Shown: in pieces, positions 26,601 to 35,354 of the stretch | How the letters are laid out: every line of letters begins with the position of its first letter | Numbering within the stretch: position 1 is the stretch's first letter | Assembly (NCBI GenBank): GCA_023269675.1 | Contig: JAHFSX010000041.1 | Span: 1 to 58,257, forward strand | Direction: 5' to 3' | Origin: Verrucomicrobiota bacterium | Lineage (GTDB): Bacteria > Verrucomicrobiota > Kiritimatiellia > RFP12 > UBA1067 | Length of the DNA stretch: 58,257 nucleotides | Program-made: the position numbers and the translations under genes | Notes under the pieces: generated by a model | What the model was told of the DNA's origin: nothing | Database searches by the model: none | Seen by the model: the letters and a program-made list of their open reading frames with translations, nothing else

Positions 26601-29600
26601 GCTGGATCACCGAGCCCGGCCACGCGCTGCATCTGCGTGGTGTAGAAAAGATTTTTGAACTCGTGCGCCTCGTCCACGAATAGCCCGTCCAGCCCCAGTT
26701 CCTCGAAGGTTGCCGTCGAGTCCTTCTTGCCGGTGCCATCCGCGAGTGCGCTCAATCTCGTCATCAGCCGCTCCTTCGCCTTCTCGGCCTGCGCGACGGG
26801 CCGCGTCTTCTTGCCGCCCTCGGCCTTTTTCATTTCCTCCACCGCCTTGTCGATCTCGCCTACCATCTCATTCAGAATCTTCTCCTCCGTCCCGGCCGCG
26901 ACGCCGATTTTCTTGAGTTGGCTGTGGCCGATAACCACGGCATCATAGTCGCCAGTCAGGATTTTGGCGAACAACCTTTGCCGGTTCTCCTTCGTGAAGT
27001 CGCCCGCGCCCGCGGTCAACACGTTCGCGTTCGGGTAGAGCTTAATGAAATCGTCGCGCCATTGCTGTGTGAGGTGGTTAGGCACGGCAAACAGCGCCTT
27101 CCGCACGCGGCCCAGCCGCTTCATCTCCATGAACGCTGCGATGCCGGCGAACGTCTTGCCCGCGCCGACGACATGATCGTAAAGCGCGCGGCGATCCGTG
27201 ATGGTGCGCCAGACGACGCTCTTTTGATGCTGCCGCAGGTCAATCAGCGCGCTGGCTCCTGGCAATGTCAGGTGAGAGCCGTCATAGTGGGGATCGACGT
27301 AGTTATTGAAGGTGTCGTTGTAGATTCGCGCGAGCCGGTTGCGCCGTTCCTCGTCTTTCCAAATCCAGTCGTCCCACTTGGAGCGGATTTCATCGCCCTT
27401 AGCTGCCGCCAGCGCAGTCGCCTCGGCGTTCACAGTGCGCTTCCCGTCGCGGTCGGTGTCGTAGATGATCGTCGGCTTGCCGTTCATCAGGTCGCTGAAA
27501 ATCTCGCCAAACGAAGCCCGTTTCGTGCCCCACGCATCGGCACCGCCCTCATGTCGGAACAGCCAGCCGCCATCATGCGGGCGATAGACAATAGCATTGG
27601 GCGCGCGCCCCGTTGTTTCAGCCGCAAACCGTTTCACGTCCGACGCCGGCACCCAGCCCGCGCCAATGGGCACGGCGATGTCCGTCGGGTTGATGTCCGC
27701 CGGGATCACAGCCTTCAGCGCCTCGACGTTCTCGGAAAATTCACTGCCCGGCTTCGTCTCGTTCGCCGCCGCTTGCCACTTCTTTGCCTCATCTTCGGTC
27801 GGGAAGCTCTCGGTCTTCGAGTATTGCTTGGTGGTTTCGTTGAAATCTCTCTCATCATAGCCCGCCCAGCTATTACCGACCTCGGCGATCTGCCGGCGGT
27901 ATTTCCGCCCGCCATTCGCCGCCTCCTCGGCCTCGGCCAGTTTTTGCCGCACGTTTCCGCTCAGGTATTGCTCCTTGCTCTCGTAACCACCGCGCGGCGT
28001 CTTGAACACCAGCCCCTTTAATTCAGCCAGCACCGCCGCCTTGTCCTTGCCTGTGAGCTCGGCCATGTGGTCGGGATCAACCTCGCCGCGCTGGTTGAGC
28101 GACACCATGAGCGCCTCCTTTGGAGTGTCCACCTTCGTCACTTCGCGGTAAGGTGCGTTCACCCGCTTCTCGAAAATAGACGCCTTCTTTGCCGATGGAG
28201 CCTTGGCCGCGATGCCTTTCTTTTTCGCCACTGGCGCGCTCACGCCGGCGTCGAAGTCCTTTTCCAGTCCGAGCACCCGCGCTGATTCCGGGTCATCGAA
28301 GAACGCGCGGCGGTTCGCCTGCCGGTTAAGATGCCCGAACTTCTTCACAAATTCGTCGTATTTTTTGTTCAGCGTCTTCCGCAGCATCGCCAGTTGCGCC
28401 TCGGGCGTGCCGTCGGCCAGTTCTGCCGCCACCATCCGGTTTAGCGCATCGCGGATCGGTAAGATGCCTTTCACGCGCTCAACCTCGCCTTCGTTAAGGT
28501 CGGCCGGCGCGCTGAATTTCTCCATGTTTGAATCTGCCGTCCGCACACGAAGATTGCCCGACTCGTCCATGAAGTATCCATTCACCTTCGTCCCCTGCGG
28601 GATCTCCGCGTCTTTCTTGGTAATCCGCTCCGGTGCCGTCAGCCGTTCCTTCGTGCCCGCGTCCACCTGATCGTAGATGTTCTCCGGCAGTTTCTTCACG
28701 GCAGCATCGAGGTCGCGGCCAAGGTCGGCCCCCTCGCGCGGGTTCACCGTCAGTTCTTTTCGTCCGGCATACATCGTGCCTTGGGTCGAGTGCTCGCCCA
28801 GCACCATGTCGGGGTGATCCAACAGCCACTCGTTCACGTTCACGCTGTCGCCGCTCTTGGCGTCATTCCATTTCTTAGTCCCCGTCCAGTTGCCTTGGCC
28901 TTCAGCCTCACCCGGCGAACGCTTGCGGAAGAAAACAAGGTCGGTCGTGACTTCCGTGCCCGCGTTCTCCTTGAACGCCGTGTTAGGCAGACGGATTGCG
29001 CCGAGAAAGTCTGCCTGTTTGGCGATGGCCTCGCGCGCCGTCGTATCCTGTGCGTCGAGAAAATAGTGACTGACGACATACGCGCCAACGCCACCGGGTC
29101 GCAGCAGCTCAAGCTGCTTCAGGATAAAATAATTGTGGATGCTCTGCTTGCTCGCCTCCTTGAAATTCTTGTCGAAGAGCTGTTGGTCGCCGAACGGTGG
29201 ATTGCCGGCGGAGCCGTCGAACGTGCCGCGCGCCATGTCCGCTTGCTCGAAGCCCATGTTGTGAATCTTCGCCTCTGGATAGAGCAGTTGTGCGATCCGT
29301 GCCGTCAGCGGGTCTTTCTCCACGCCGACGTAAGACGACTTCGCCCGCATCTCGGCGGGCATCATCCCGATGAAATGCCCAATGCCGACGCCGCCCTCGA
29401 TCATCTTACCGCCGGTGAAGCCAAAGCGTTTCAATGCCGCGTAGATGCCACGCTGCACCACCGTCGGGCTCGTGTAGTGGGCGTCCTGCACGCTGCGCCG
29501 CGCCGCTGCAAATTCCTCCGGCGTCAGCAACGCCTTCAGTTCCTCGTGCTGCTTCGCCCAATCGTGTCCGCCACCTTCTTTGAACACGCTCTTGATCCCG

Positions 29601-32600
29601 CCCCATCCGACATAGCGGACAAGTTGCGCCTGCTCCTCGCGCGTCGCCGGACGGCCTTCCGCCTCGATCTGCTTCACCAGCTTGATCGCGGCAATGTTGT
29701 CCTGATACTTCGCGCGCTGCCCGCCCTTGCCGATGCGGTCGGCGTCCGTGATGACGTAGTTGCCCGGACTCGTCGCTACTGAGCGAGGTTGTGACTCGGG
29801 CCGCCGTAAATCTGGTAAATCTCCCCGTCCGACAGGTGCGTCATCCCGTCCTGCTTCGCCTGCGCTATCACGTCCGACGCTTGGTTCTGTGCGTCCTGCA
29901 CCCGCTTCATCAGGCTGCCGTCCACCTCCCACGCGATCACCTGCTTCGGGTTGCTCTCCACCCAGCCGCTCACTAACGCCTGTGCCTGCGAGCTTTTGCT
30001 CGCCAGCCAGCGCTGCGTCTCCGGCTTGAGGATTTTCAACTCGTTGCTCATCGCTCGCAGTGTCAGCCGTTTTTTCCGCGTTGTCAATTTTCGAGTAGGC
30101 CGACTTCCAATCCTGCCGACCGGTCAGCTTCGGGTCGGCGAACGAAAGGAAATTCCAAAGCGACTGCGAAATCTTTCGCCCCTTCGCGCCAAACGTCTCG
30201 TCGATGAAGGCCGCGAGTTTTTCCGGCGTGTTCACACCCTGCTTAACCATGTCGGAGACGAGCGGCAGCAGCTTCGCCGCGCGGTCGTGCGGGATGGTCT
30301 GCTCGTAGTCCTCGGTTTCTTCGGCGGGTGTCCCGAGCGTGTTGCCAGACGAAAGGCCGTGCGATTGGTCGAGTTCAACCAATGCTTTTCTAATCGCCTC
30401 TGGGCTGTATTTTTTACCAAGGTCGATACTCTCGATATGCGCGTCATCGGCGTTGTCCTCGCCAGCGTGAAACACATCGAGAGTCCACTGCCCACCTTCC
30501 TTGCTGACATGACCATCTACGCCAAGCGACGGACTTTCGATGTCGTAGGCGTCGGCACCGACGGATTTGATGCTGAAAAGCGGAGAATTGTTCGCATCGA
30601 GATGCGGATAAAGCCGTAGCTTCATCGTAGTTTCATCATCGCTCGGCGTGCCCAGCAAATCGCCCAGTGCCTCGTGTGCCTTGGCTTTGAGGTCTTCGGA
30701 GAACTGCGCGGGCTTGTTGGCGGCTTTCCCTGCTCCCTTTTCCAACTTCGGCCCGATAAACTTCTGGATCACGCCCTCGTCTAGTTCGAGCGAGATGTTT
30801 GAAATACCATGTTCCTGCGAAGCTGCCGCCAATCCTCCCGTGCCAGCAAACGGATCGAGCGAAATAAAGTTCGGCCTTTCGGACTCTGGCACATCTGCCG
30901 TGTGGAAACCCAGCAGTTTTGAATAAAGCTCCTTCGGTTTCTGCGATTGCCGCCCATCTTCGCCGGCCACTGGCGGGCGAACCATTGTGAAATCAAGTCC
31001 GGGCAGAGTCTCGCCAGCATATTTCCCCGTGATGTTAAACAGGGCGATGCCCTCGGGTGCCGCCAGTTCTCCGCGCGGGTTAGTCACCGGGCTGCCGTCC
31101 TTGAACGTCTTCCGCCATTGGCCGGTCGCCACGAGTTTCAGCCCATTCTCGTCGAAAACGTCCGTGTATTTCTGCATCTGCTTCATCCCACTCGGAGCCT
31201 GCGAGAACATGAAGTAGATCGGCGCATCTTCCTTGCGGAGCATCTGCTTTGCTGCCGCGACGACCGTGCTAAAGCTATCGGGGGAGATAAAGGCATAGTC
31301 CTTCACGCCGCGATTTCCGCCGACCAGCGCCGCAGTTTTGTAGGGCGGGTCAAGAAATACGAAATCCACCTTCACGCCGCGCCGCGCCAATTCCGGCAAA
31401 GTTGCTACCGCGTCCGCCGACTCGACATAGATATGCGATCCATTGGCGTTCTTCAACGCATACACACCGCGCCCGATGCGCTCAAACTTTCCAGCCTTCG
31501 CGCCCTCGCCGAGAATCCGGCGTATGTTGTGGTTGATGATGTCTAGCTCCTGCGCGAGTTGGTTGGCTGTCTTCGCGCCGCCAGCCGCCAGCGCCTTCTC
31601 CACCTTTGCCTGTTGGCTGCCGGTCGGAGATGTCTCAGCCCGCTCCTCCCCATACCCGAGCAGCTCCACGATCCGCGCGTCTAGTTCCTTCGTCGTCAGG
31701 TGCTTTCCGCCCAGCCACTTCGTCACAAGGTCTTTCACCTGTTCGAGCCACGCCTTCAGCTTGAGCTTCATCTGGCCGCTCATCCCCTCCGTGTCGCCGC
31801 GCACCACCCGCGCAAACTGCATCGCCACCCACTCGGCGCGGGCTTTCGGGTCGTTCTTGAGCACAGCACCCGTGCGGTGGTCGTCATTACGGTATTCGCG
31901 CGCAGCCTTCTCGCGCTGCGAATCCTTCAACGATTCCCACTGCGCCTGCGTGAACGCCTCCCCGAGCGCAAACTTCTCCGCAAAATGCCCCGCCTCATGC
32001 ACGATGGCACTGGCAATTTTCTCCGGGTCGCCCTTCAGCCGGTCAATGTGCAAGAAAAGCGTGTTCGTCTCCGGGTTGTAGGCCGCGCTGCTGTCGGACG
32101 TTTTTTGCCGAGTCGCATCGTTCTCTTTCCACTGTTCGCCCGTCAGCGCATGAACCTCCATCTGCGAAAACGCATCAGGATTCGCCCGGTGCAGCCTCGG
32201 CGCAAAATCCATCAGGAACTTAGCCGCCTGCGAAGTGCCCTTCAGTCCCGTCGCCTTAACCACCGCGCGCACGAACTCGGCGGGCTTGTTCTTCCCGCGC
32301 GCGACGATAGGGGAGGGTAACTCTACTTTGGCAGCATCCGCCTTTTTCTTCGCCTCTGCCGCTCGTGCATCCTGCGCGTCCAGCGCTGCCCTAACCACCT
32401 TTTTACCAATGGCGTCCTGTGCAGGTTTTGCTTTCTCGGTCTGGATCTCCGGCGCGACGAGCTTCGCCGCCTTCGTCGCCCCTCCTGCCGTCTCCGCGCT
32501 CGGAAACTCCGGCACCTGCTTGATGAGCTCGCGGATCGGCGCGTTCAGCCGGATAACTTTAATCGGCTGGTTAGGATGGTCGGTCAGGTCGGCCATCCAC

Positions 32601-35347
32601 TGATGATGCCCGTCGAGCACATGGTTGTCCGACGACACGAGGATCGACCGGCTCTCGCCCTCAAACCCGCGCGCCTTATCCACCTTGCCTTGCGAGTATT
32701 CGGCCTGCGTCGGTTTCAGCGTTCCCGGAAGAACTTCCTCCTGCGTGTGCTCGATGCCACGTCCTTTCAAAAATTGCGTGAGCGCGCCACGGTGCTCGCT
32801 CTTGATCTGTGGCATTTCCGCACGCGGGATGCCCAGCGTTTTCGACTCCGGCGAGAAGGCCGTCCACGCCTTGTTGATTTTTTCGCCCTCCAGCTTTTCC
32901 GGCGTCGAAACCTTGGTTTCAGTGAACGCCGGCCCGCCGCCCGGTTCGCCTACCCCTAAGCGTTCCGTATTTCCCCCGGCGGCGGCCGGCGATTGTTCGA
33001 CAGACGGCTCGGGCGGTGTCGGCGCGGTTCCATTCGCTTCTGGCGTGGCCACCGGTTTGGACGTGTCTTCACCCTCAACCGGCGTTTTACCCACCTCAGC
33101 GTTGACGGGCGCCACCACATTTCCCGCTGTCTTGCCGTTCAGATCCGCCTGCAATTCGGCATCCACTGGCGGCGCGGCGTTCTCCTCGAACGGGTCAGCC
33201 TCCGGCGGTTTCGGTGATGTGTTCCCACCTTCTGGAATTGGTTTCGTCTGTTCCGTCTGGGCCTCCGTGCTTCCGCCTGCCTCGCCCCGACCGTCGGCGC
33301 GCAGTTTCCCCAGCCGCCTCGCCTTGTGTATCCCCTCAACCGAGGATGTCAGCAAGCTGAACAAAAATCCGCTCATCCCGCCGGCCTCGCCCGCGCGCAC
33401 CGCGTCCAACGTCACCACGTCACCCTTGGGTTTCCATCCTTCATTCCCAACGCGCCCTTGGGCAATCGCTTCCTCGCCGATGCCTTGGCCGAGCTCCTGC
33501 ACCGCCTCCTCAAAAGTTTCACCCATCACCGCCGCCGCCCGTTGTATGAGCAGCCGGCCACCTTTCTGCGCAAACTCTGCCGCTCCTTTCTTCCCGCCCT
33601 TCGCCAGTGCGTCCACCAACAGCCGCACAAAGGTCTTGCCCGCCGGCACCGCGCTCAGGCGCTTGGCGAACCGCGCCACCGGCACCGCCTCAGTCAAGCC
33701 GAGCAGCGCGCCCAACCCTTCCGCCGCGTTCACGCCGCTATCCCGCTCTGCCTGCGTGATCTCGCCGGCCTTCAATTTCTCATCCAACACCTGGGCAGCC
33801 GTCCGACGCAGCGAATTGCCTTCGCTCGCCGCGCCCGTCGCCGCCACCGTTGCCGTCGTCAACGCCGCCACGACCTTCGCGCTCAGGCCTGCGACCTTGC
33901 CCAGCCGTGCCACGATGCCCGCCGGCACCATGAATGTCACCGTCGAGCCTGCGCCCTTGGCCACGTCACCGGCCCAGAAATTCGCCTCAATCTTATCCGC
34001 CACTTCGGGCGGCACATCCGGTTTCCACTCCGCCGCCGTCTGCCGCATCGCCTCGGCAAATTCCGCCAGCGTTCCTTGCGTGTCAGGGTGGCTCCCCGTC
34101 GCTCGGATCATGTTTCTTCCTGCAAATTCCAGCGCGTCAACCGCCGCCGTTCCCAACCCTTCCGCCGCGTTAATCGTCCCACCGCGCAAATACTCCGAGA
34201 TCGTCGGGTCGCGCACCTTGTCCCACAGCCCACGACCTTTCAAACTCGCCTCCTTCTCCGGTAGCATCGCCGTCAAAAACTTCTGCTCCTCTATCAGTGG
34301 CACCTTCGCGTGATCGCTCATCGCCGGGATGTCAGTCGCCAGCTCGTCCAGCCGCGTCTTCACCTTCTGGTAATTCTGAACCAGCGTCGCGTTGTTCGTC
34401 GCCTCGTCCCCAATGTAGTTCGCATGAAATTCATCCATCGGGTGAATCCCAACGTGCGTCGTGCCACTCGCCGCCTCTGCCCGCAGCATCGCATCAGTGC
34501 CCGTCGGCTCAGGCCCGCCGGTGCTATCCACCCCTGCCGCTCCCGGCCCGCGCACCGCATCCAGCATCGCTCCCTGCTTCAGCTTCGCCTGCTGCGCCGC
34601 CGCGTCCAACCGTGTAAATTCATCCGCCATGCGCCGCCTTTGCTGCACCAGCGCGTCATATTGCGGCTGCAATTTATCAAACTGCGCTTTCGCCGCGACG
34701 GCGGCCGGCGTTGGTGTCTTGTCGAAAAACCCACTCGTCTCCGCCGCTGCCGTCTTCAGCGCATCCAACTGAGACTTTACCGGCCCACTCCCCATGTCCT
34801 GCGCTGGGTCAACGCTGAAATCCAGTCCGTTGTCCGTGTCGAACTTCTTCAGCTTCGCCTTGTGATACTCAGCCAAGCTCCCGAGGTTCCGCGCCTCGGC
34901 CCGCGCCTGCACCAACTCCGGCGGGTCAACTTTCCTCGGCGCGAGCTTGCCCACCGCCGCATCCGCTGCCGCCAGATCATCAGGGTGAACATTCCCATCC
35001 GCCATCGGCTGCACCCCGAAAATCCCCGCCGCGTCATTCCGCGCACTCGCAATCGGGTAAATCTTGCCCGTGATGTCCCGCCGAAAATCAACCCCGCGAT
35101 CACGGTAGCCTTGCTCACGCGGAAGCTGCTCAACCTTATCCCGAAATTTCGCCTGCTTCTGCTCATCACGCGCCGCTGCCGCGTCCGCCGCCTTTTGTTC
35201 GTGCGCCACCTGCCGCGCAGCGGCCGCATCAGCCCGTGCCTGCGCTCGCTCCGCCGCCACGGCCTCACGCTGCGCCTGCGCCGCCTCTCGACGTTGCTGG
35301 GCCAGCAAATCCTTCTCCGCATTGTTCGCTTCTTTGTCGGTCATCAT
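20675..35347 (-). CDS. Giant polyvalent protein: methylases, DarB-like helicase, injection-type ends
   Basis: 4,890 aa from ATG 35345-35347 (MMTDKEANN), 7 bp after the gene before it. Domains in order: Ala/Gln-rich coiled coil (about 1-80); Ala/Gly-rich hydrophobic helices (about 440-640); a ParB-like DGHHQW (about 912); a zinc-peptidase-like HEAGH (about 1116); a winged helix (about 1240); a beta-class DNA methylase with DPPY (1332) before the SAM motif DPFAGTGG (1498); a second methylase with YVGWGG (1913), GGVGIGHF (1986) and NPPF (2048); an SF2 helicase with GAGKT (2728), DEAH (2892), ATGTPISN and QREGRGIRQG (3409); then long helices and membrane-like segments near 4250-4700. YVGWGG-methylase plus helicase is the DarB pattern known from P1, whose protein is injected to block restriction. 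Its place next to portal suggests an internal virion protein. Role inferred. Confidence 0.85.
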   Translation of the reverse strand: MMTDKEANNAEKDLLAQQRREAAQAQREAVAAERAQARADAAAARQVAHEQKAADAAAARDEQKQAKFRDKVEQLPREQGYRDRGVDFRRDITGKIYPIASARNDAAGIFGVQPMADGNVHPDDLAAADAAVGKLAPRKVDPPELVQARAEARNLGSLAEYHKAKLKKFDTDNGLDFSVDPAQDMGSGPVKSQLDALKTAAAETSGFFDKTPTPAAVAAKAQFDKLQPQYDALVQQRRRMADEFTRLDAAAQQAKLKQGAMLDAVRGPGAAGVDSTGGPEPTGTDAMLRAEAASGTTHVGIHPMDEFHANYIGDEATNNATLVQNYQKVKTRLDELATDIPAMSDHAKVPLIEEQKFLTAMLPEKEASLKGRGLWDKVRDPTISEYLRGGTINAAEGLGTAAVDALEFAGRNMIRATGSHPDTQGTLAEFAEAMRQTAAEWKPDVPPEVADKIEANFWAGDVAKGAGSTVTFMVPAGIVARLGKVAGLSAKVVAALTTATVAATGAASEGNSLRRTAAQVLDEKLKAGEITQAERDSGVNAAEGLGALLGLTEAVPVARFAKRLSAVPAGKTFVRLLVDALAKGGKKGAAEFAQKGGRLLIQRAAAVMGETFEEAVQELGQGIGEEAIAQGRVGNEGWKPKGDVVTLDAVRAGEAGGMSGFLFSLLTSSVEGIHKARRLGKLRADGRGEAGGSTEAQTEQTKPIPEGGNTSPKPPEADPFEENAAPPVDAELQADLNGKTAGNVVAPVNAEVGKTPVEGEDTSKPVATPEANGTAPTPPEPSVEQSPAAAGGNTERLGVGEPGGGPAFTETKVSTPEKLEGEKINKAWTAFSPESKTLGIPRAEMPQIKSEHRGALTQFLKGRGIEHTQEEVLPGTLKPTQAEYSQGKVDKARGFEGESRSILVSSDNHVLDGHHQWMADLTDHPNQPIKVIRLNAPIRELIKQVPEFPSAETAGGATKAAKLVAPEIQTEKAKPAQDAIGKKVVRAALDAQDARAAEAKKKADAAKVELPSPIVARGKNKPAEFVRAVVKATGLKGTSQAAKFLMDFAPRLHRANPDAFSQMEVHALTGEQWKENDATRQKTSDSSAAYNPETNTLFLHIDRLKGDPEKIASAIVHEAGHFAEKFALGEAFTQAQWESLKDSQREKAAREYRNDDHRTGAVLKNDPKARAEWVAMQFARVVRGDTEGMSGQMKLKLKAWLEQVKDLVTKWLGGKHLTTKELDARIVELLGYGEERAETSPTGSQQAKVEKALAAGGAKTANQLAQELDIINHNIRRILGEGAKAGKFERIGRGVYALKNANGSHIYVESADAVATLPELARRGVKVDFVFLDPPYKTAALVGGNRGVKDYAFISPDSFSTVVAAAKQMLRKEDAPIYFMFSQAPSGMKQMQKYTDVFDENGLKLVATGQWRKTFKDGSPVTNPRGELAAPEGIALFNITGKYAGETLPGLDFTMVRPPVAGEDGRQSQKPKELYSKLLGFHTADVPESERPNFISLDPFAGTGGLAAASQEHGISNISLELDEGVIQKFIGPKLEKGAGKAANKPAQFSEDLKAKAHEALGDLLGTPSDDETTMKLRLYPHLDANNSPLFSIKSVGADAYDIESPSLGVDGHVSKEGGQWTLDVFHAGEDNADDAHIESIDLGKKYSPEAIRKALVELDQSHGLSSGNTLGTPAEETEDYEQTIPHDRAAKLLPLVSDMVKQGVNTPEKLAAFIDETFGAKGRKISQSLWNFLSFADPKLTGRQDWKSAYSKIDNAEKTADTASDEQRVENPQAGDAALAGEQKLAGTGVSERLGGEQPEAGDRVGGGRQPDEAGAGRTEPSVGRDSAGEAGRDDAPVGRGDLPDLRRPESQPRSVATSPGNYVITDADRIGKGGQRAKYQDNIAAIKLVKQIEAEGRPATREEQAQLVRYVGWGGIKSVFKEGGGHDWAKQHEELKALLTPEEFAAARRSVQDAHYTSPTVVQRGIYAALKRFGFTGGKMIEGGVGIGHFIGMMPAEMRAKSSYVGVEKDPLTARIAQLLYPEAKIHNMGFEQADMARGTFDGSAGNPPFGDQQLFDKNFKEASKQSIHNYFILKQLELLRPGGVGAYVVSHYFLDAQDTTAREAIAKQADFLGAIRLPNTAFKENAGTEVTTDLVFFRKRSPGEAEGQGNWTGTKKWNDAKSGDSVNVNEWLLDHPDMVLGEHSTQGTMYAGRKELTVNPREGADLGRDLDAAVKKLPENIYDQVDAGTKERLTAPERITKKDAEIPQGTKVNGYFMDESGNLRVRTADSNMEKFSAPADLNEGEVERVKGILPIRDALNRMVAAELADGTPEAQLAMLRKTLNKKYDEFVKKFGHLNRQANRRAFFDDPESARVLGLEKDFDAGVSAPVAKKKGIAAKAPSAKKASIFEKRVNAPYREVTKVDTPKEALMVSLNQRGEVDPDHMAELTGKDKAAVLAELKGLVFKTPRGGYESKEQYLSGNVRQKLAEAEEAANGGRKYRRQIAEVGNSWAGYDERDFNETTKQYSKTESFPTEDEAKKWQAAANETKPGSEFSENVEALKAVIPADINPTDIAVPIGAGWVPASDVKRFAAETTGRAPNAIVYRPHDGGWLFRHEGGADAWGTKRASFGEIFSDLMNGKPTIIYDTDRDGKRTVNAEATALAAAKGDEIRSKWDDWIWKDEERRNRLARIYNDTFNNYVDPHYDGSHLTLPGASALIDLRQHQKSVVWRTITDRRALYDHVVGAGKTFAGIAAFMEMKRLGRVRKALFAVPNHLTQQWRDDFIKLYPNANVLTAGAGDFTKENRQRLFAKILTGDYDAVVIGHSQLKKIGVAAGTEEKILNEMVGEIDKAVEEMKKAEGGKKTRPVAQAEKAKERLMTRLSALADGTGKKDSTATFEELGLDGLFVDEAHEFKNLFYTTQMQRVAGLGDPAGSAKAFDLYLKTRYLRDRYGGKAPLVFATGTPISNSLVEMFTMQRYLQPEALEGMGLKSLDAWAKVFADVRQVYEVDPTGTGYRMATRLANFRNIAELASTYRTVADVVTMDDLKAQAAAKGEVFPIPTVEGGKPNNVVVDRSPEQEAYFGIETQQLDGDGKPVFDHEGNPVVSYPTGTILHRVDNMPTDPRKDNMLKLTNDARKAGLDMRLIDPNAIDSPGSKINRAVGDIVGLYKKWHADKGTQLVFCDLSVPASARGKATAKANEKLGNFYFTRGLDGQIKPAQNAAEISVPEAGDHKFIGVKEHGVWKVYETTTGISVGMGDNKQIAGINAARNIGRYGKDGFSEEIAKKAFPVEQVAAAREEWEAARKPAEDTVPADDGTDTPAEQAEEGISVDELLADQSKFSVYDDVKAKLIKAGIPEKEIAFIHDYDTPDKKAKLFKQMNDGDVRVLLGSTPKLGAGTNVQKRIVGLHHLDAPWRPSDLEQREGRGIRQGNDLYARDPEGFRLAVNRYATKQTYDTRMWQLLEHKARGIEGFRKADRTTRTMEDISGEAANASDMKAAASGDPLIQKEIEMRNDRARLELLKKAWTRNRFELENSVRWLADAPKRYKSVVDAVTPLIEARQPKPDPFAFTLADGTKLEKKDGIAKETALKIKLARDTRGSMTLGHYRGFDFSVRVTSDYKGDQISEIFAKPEKGKDWNPVTQFTKDDTLSDSGIVQRMDNYLDGQERQIQGAAFKRDAETAKLAEAQAELAKGFSREDELTGIRKEHEAVRTQLMDKKRKKAVAPAAEAKPADAPEGGSLGTPSDFSSALRSAWDRYDNTGEITYSDLVNEVDAAVGETTDARAADLQTAIDRYRDEHEEDRKLAGRGDMEQAESDFTDALKAAIGKDTLGTPADDDRAPPRAADEHGEKPRPVPEKKGDFYRSYQESSREAGLDVPRDTYTRFTDKMAEDGADAVIAQFGEAEAIDRALDDRSDMPGAIRSAVAVKLQRELNARWLDTSKTAEERRAARSAALRLAEIKGERSTDQGQEISYLRNVAKFSKEATLAEAEKMTKARRDALIKPEGERAIKEAADALQKANEAAIEEATTKLMARLRKLNLTKAHWQYWREQAAKRMLAFVSGEKGGQPLQPVVQELTGRIVAEMRKRMAPEGAGKKAPAKSAAQLLGEAFKNKEKFGEVFSTVRDSFVKEFGEESKEVEQADAALADIGVRPYSKATLDRAIREAHKVMGGRISDLIRAHYSTLDLTGRTLAQKLVVDAGLTGADAKQLAEEAQARFAELTRDAKRQALQKLAARGGGLARRMASEADKLIELSNLGALGHADFAALVAERLKLPRLTNEQAERLGAMAEKIQSLPEGSLQRHRAEMDTLGELKKLRGIGKLDVASSIYYAHILSGYTTQAVNAFSTILNTAADIATLVTLHPATLPHALRGIREGALEGYTHFLSILKTGDASGHFDDKIAETPMTLEILSKDKTRNAALRGYATALRYVGRAMKATDAVFFHAAQEAFANVAAARIVAAQEAGLPREEVNRRVRDLLGMNPADFVKALAQAKGEGLTGLDLELRTGEIIRKTREKIMLADGRTLDQGAVGFGREATFNDKPRGYLGVVAKYIRDASDKVPAIKLFVPFTNIVANVANATLNYSPVGATRAKFGYGGETAPTGDARNALYLKSAAGTLAMIAAYAWGWDDPDDKFKRARLTANGPADAAARNQLRATGWKPHSLRVGDTYVSYLETPLAMPLAFIGNWIDGVKYNKLGEKELVPRAMTAAGMLGQTMINMSFLQGLGNLVDVMRGQPGAVERFTQNTIASAEVPNLVRQLDRTFDPTVHEAKGVAGLLTSGIPGLRQQQPVRETVTAKPVTSSPLDRFGQRATGDALAETLARQQAWIPEASKSRKIGNREMTPAEQRVYAHESGLAIDRALRAAEPALARMTKEQAHKYVQDVARREHERVFAALPSLMRARQF

Positions 35348-35354
35348 GGCCGCG

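Noticed and set aside
32625..34313. Rightward 562-codon frame inside the giant gene
   Set aside because: Low-complexity Ser/Pro/Ala antisense frame with no motif; a shadow of the leftward gene.
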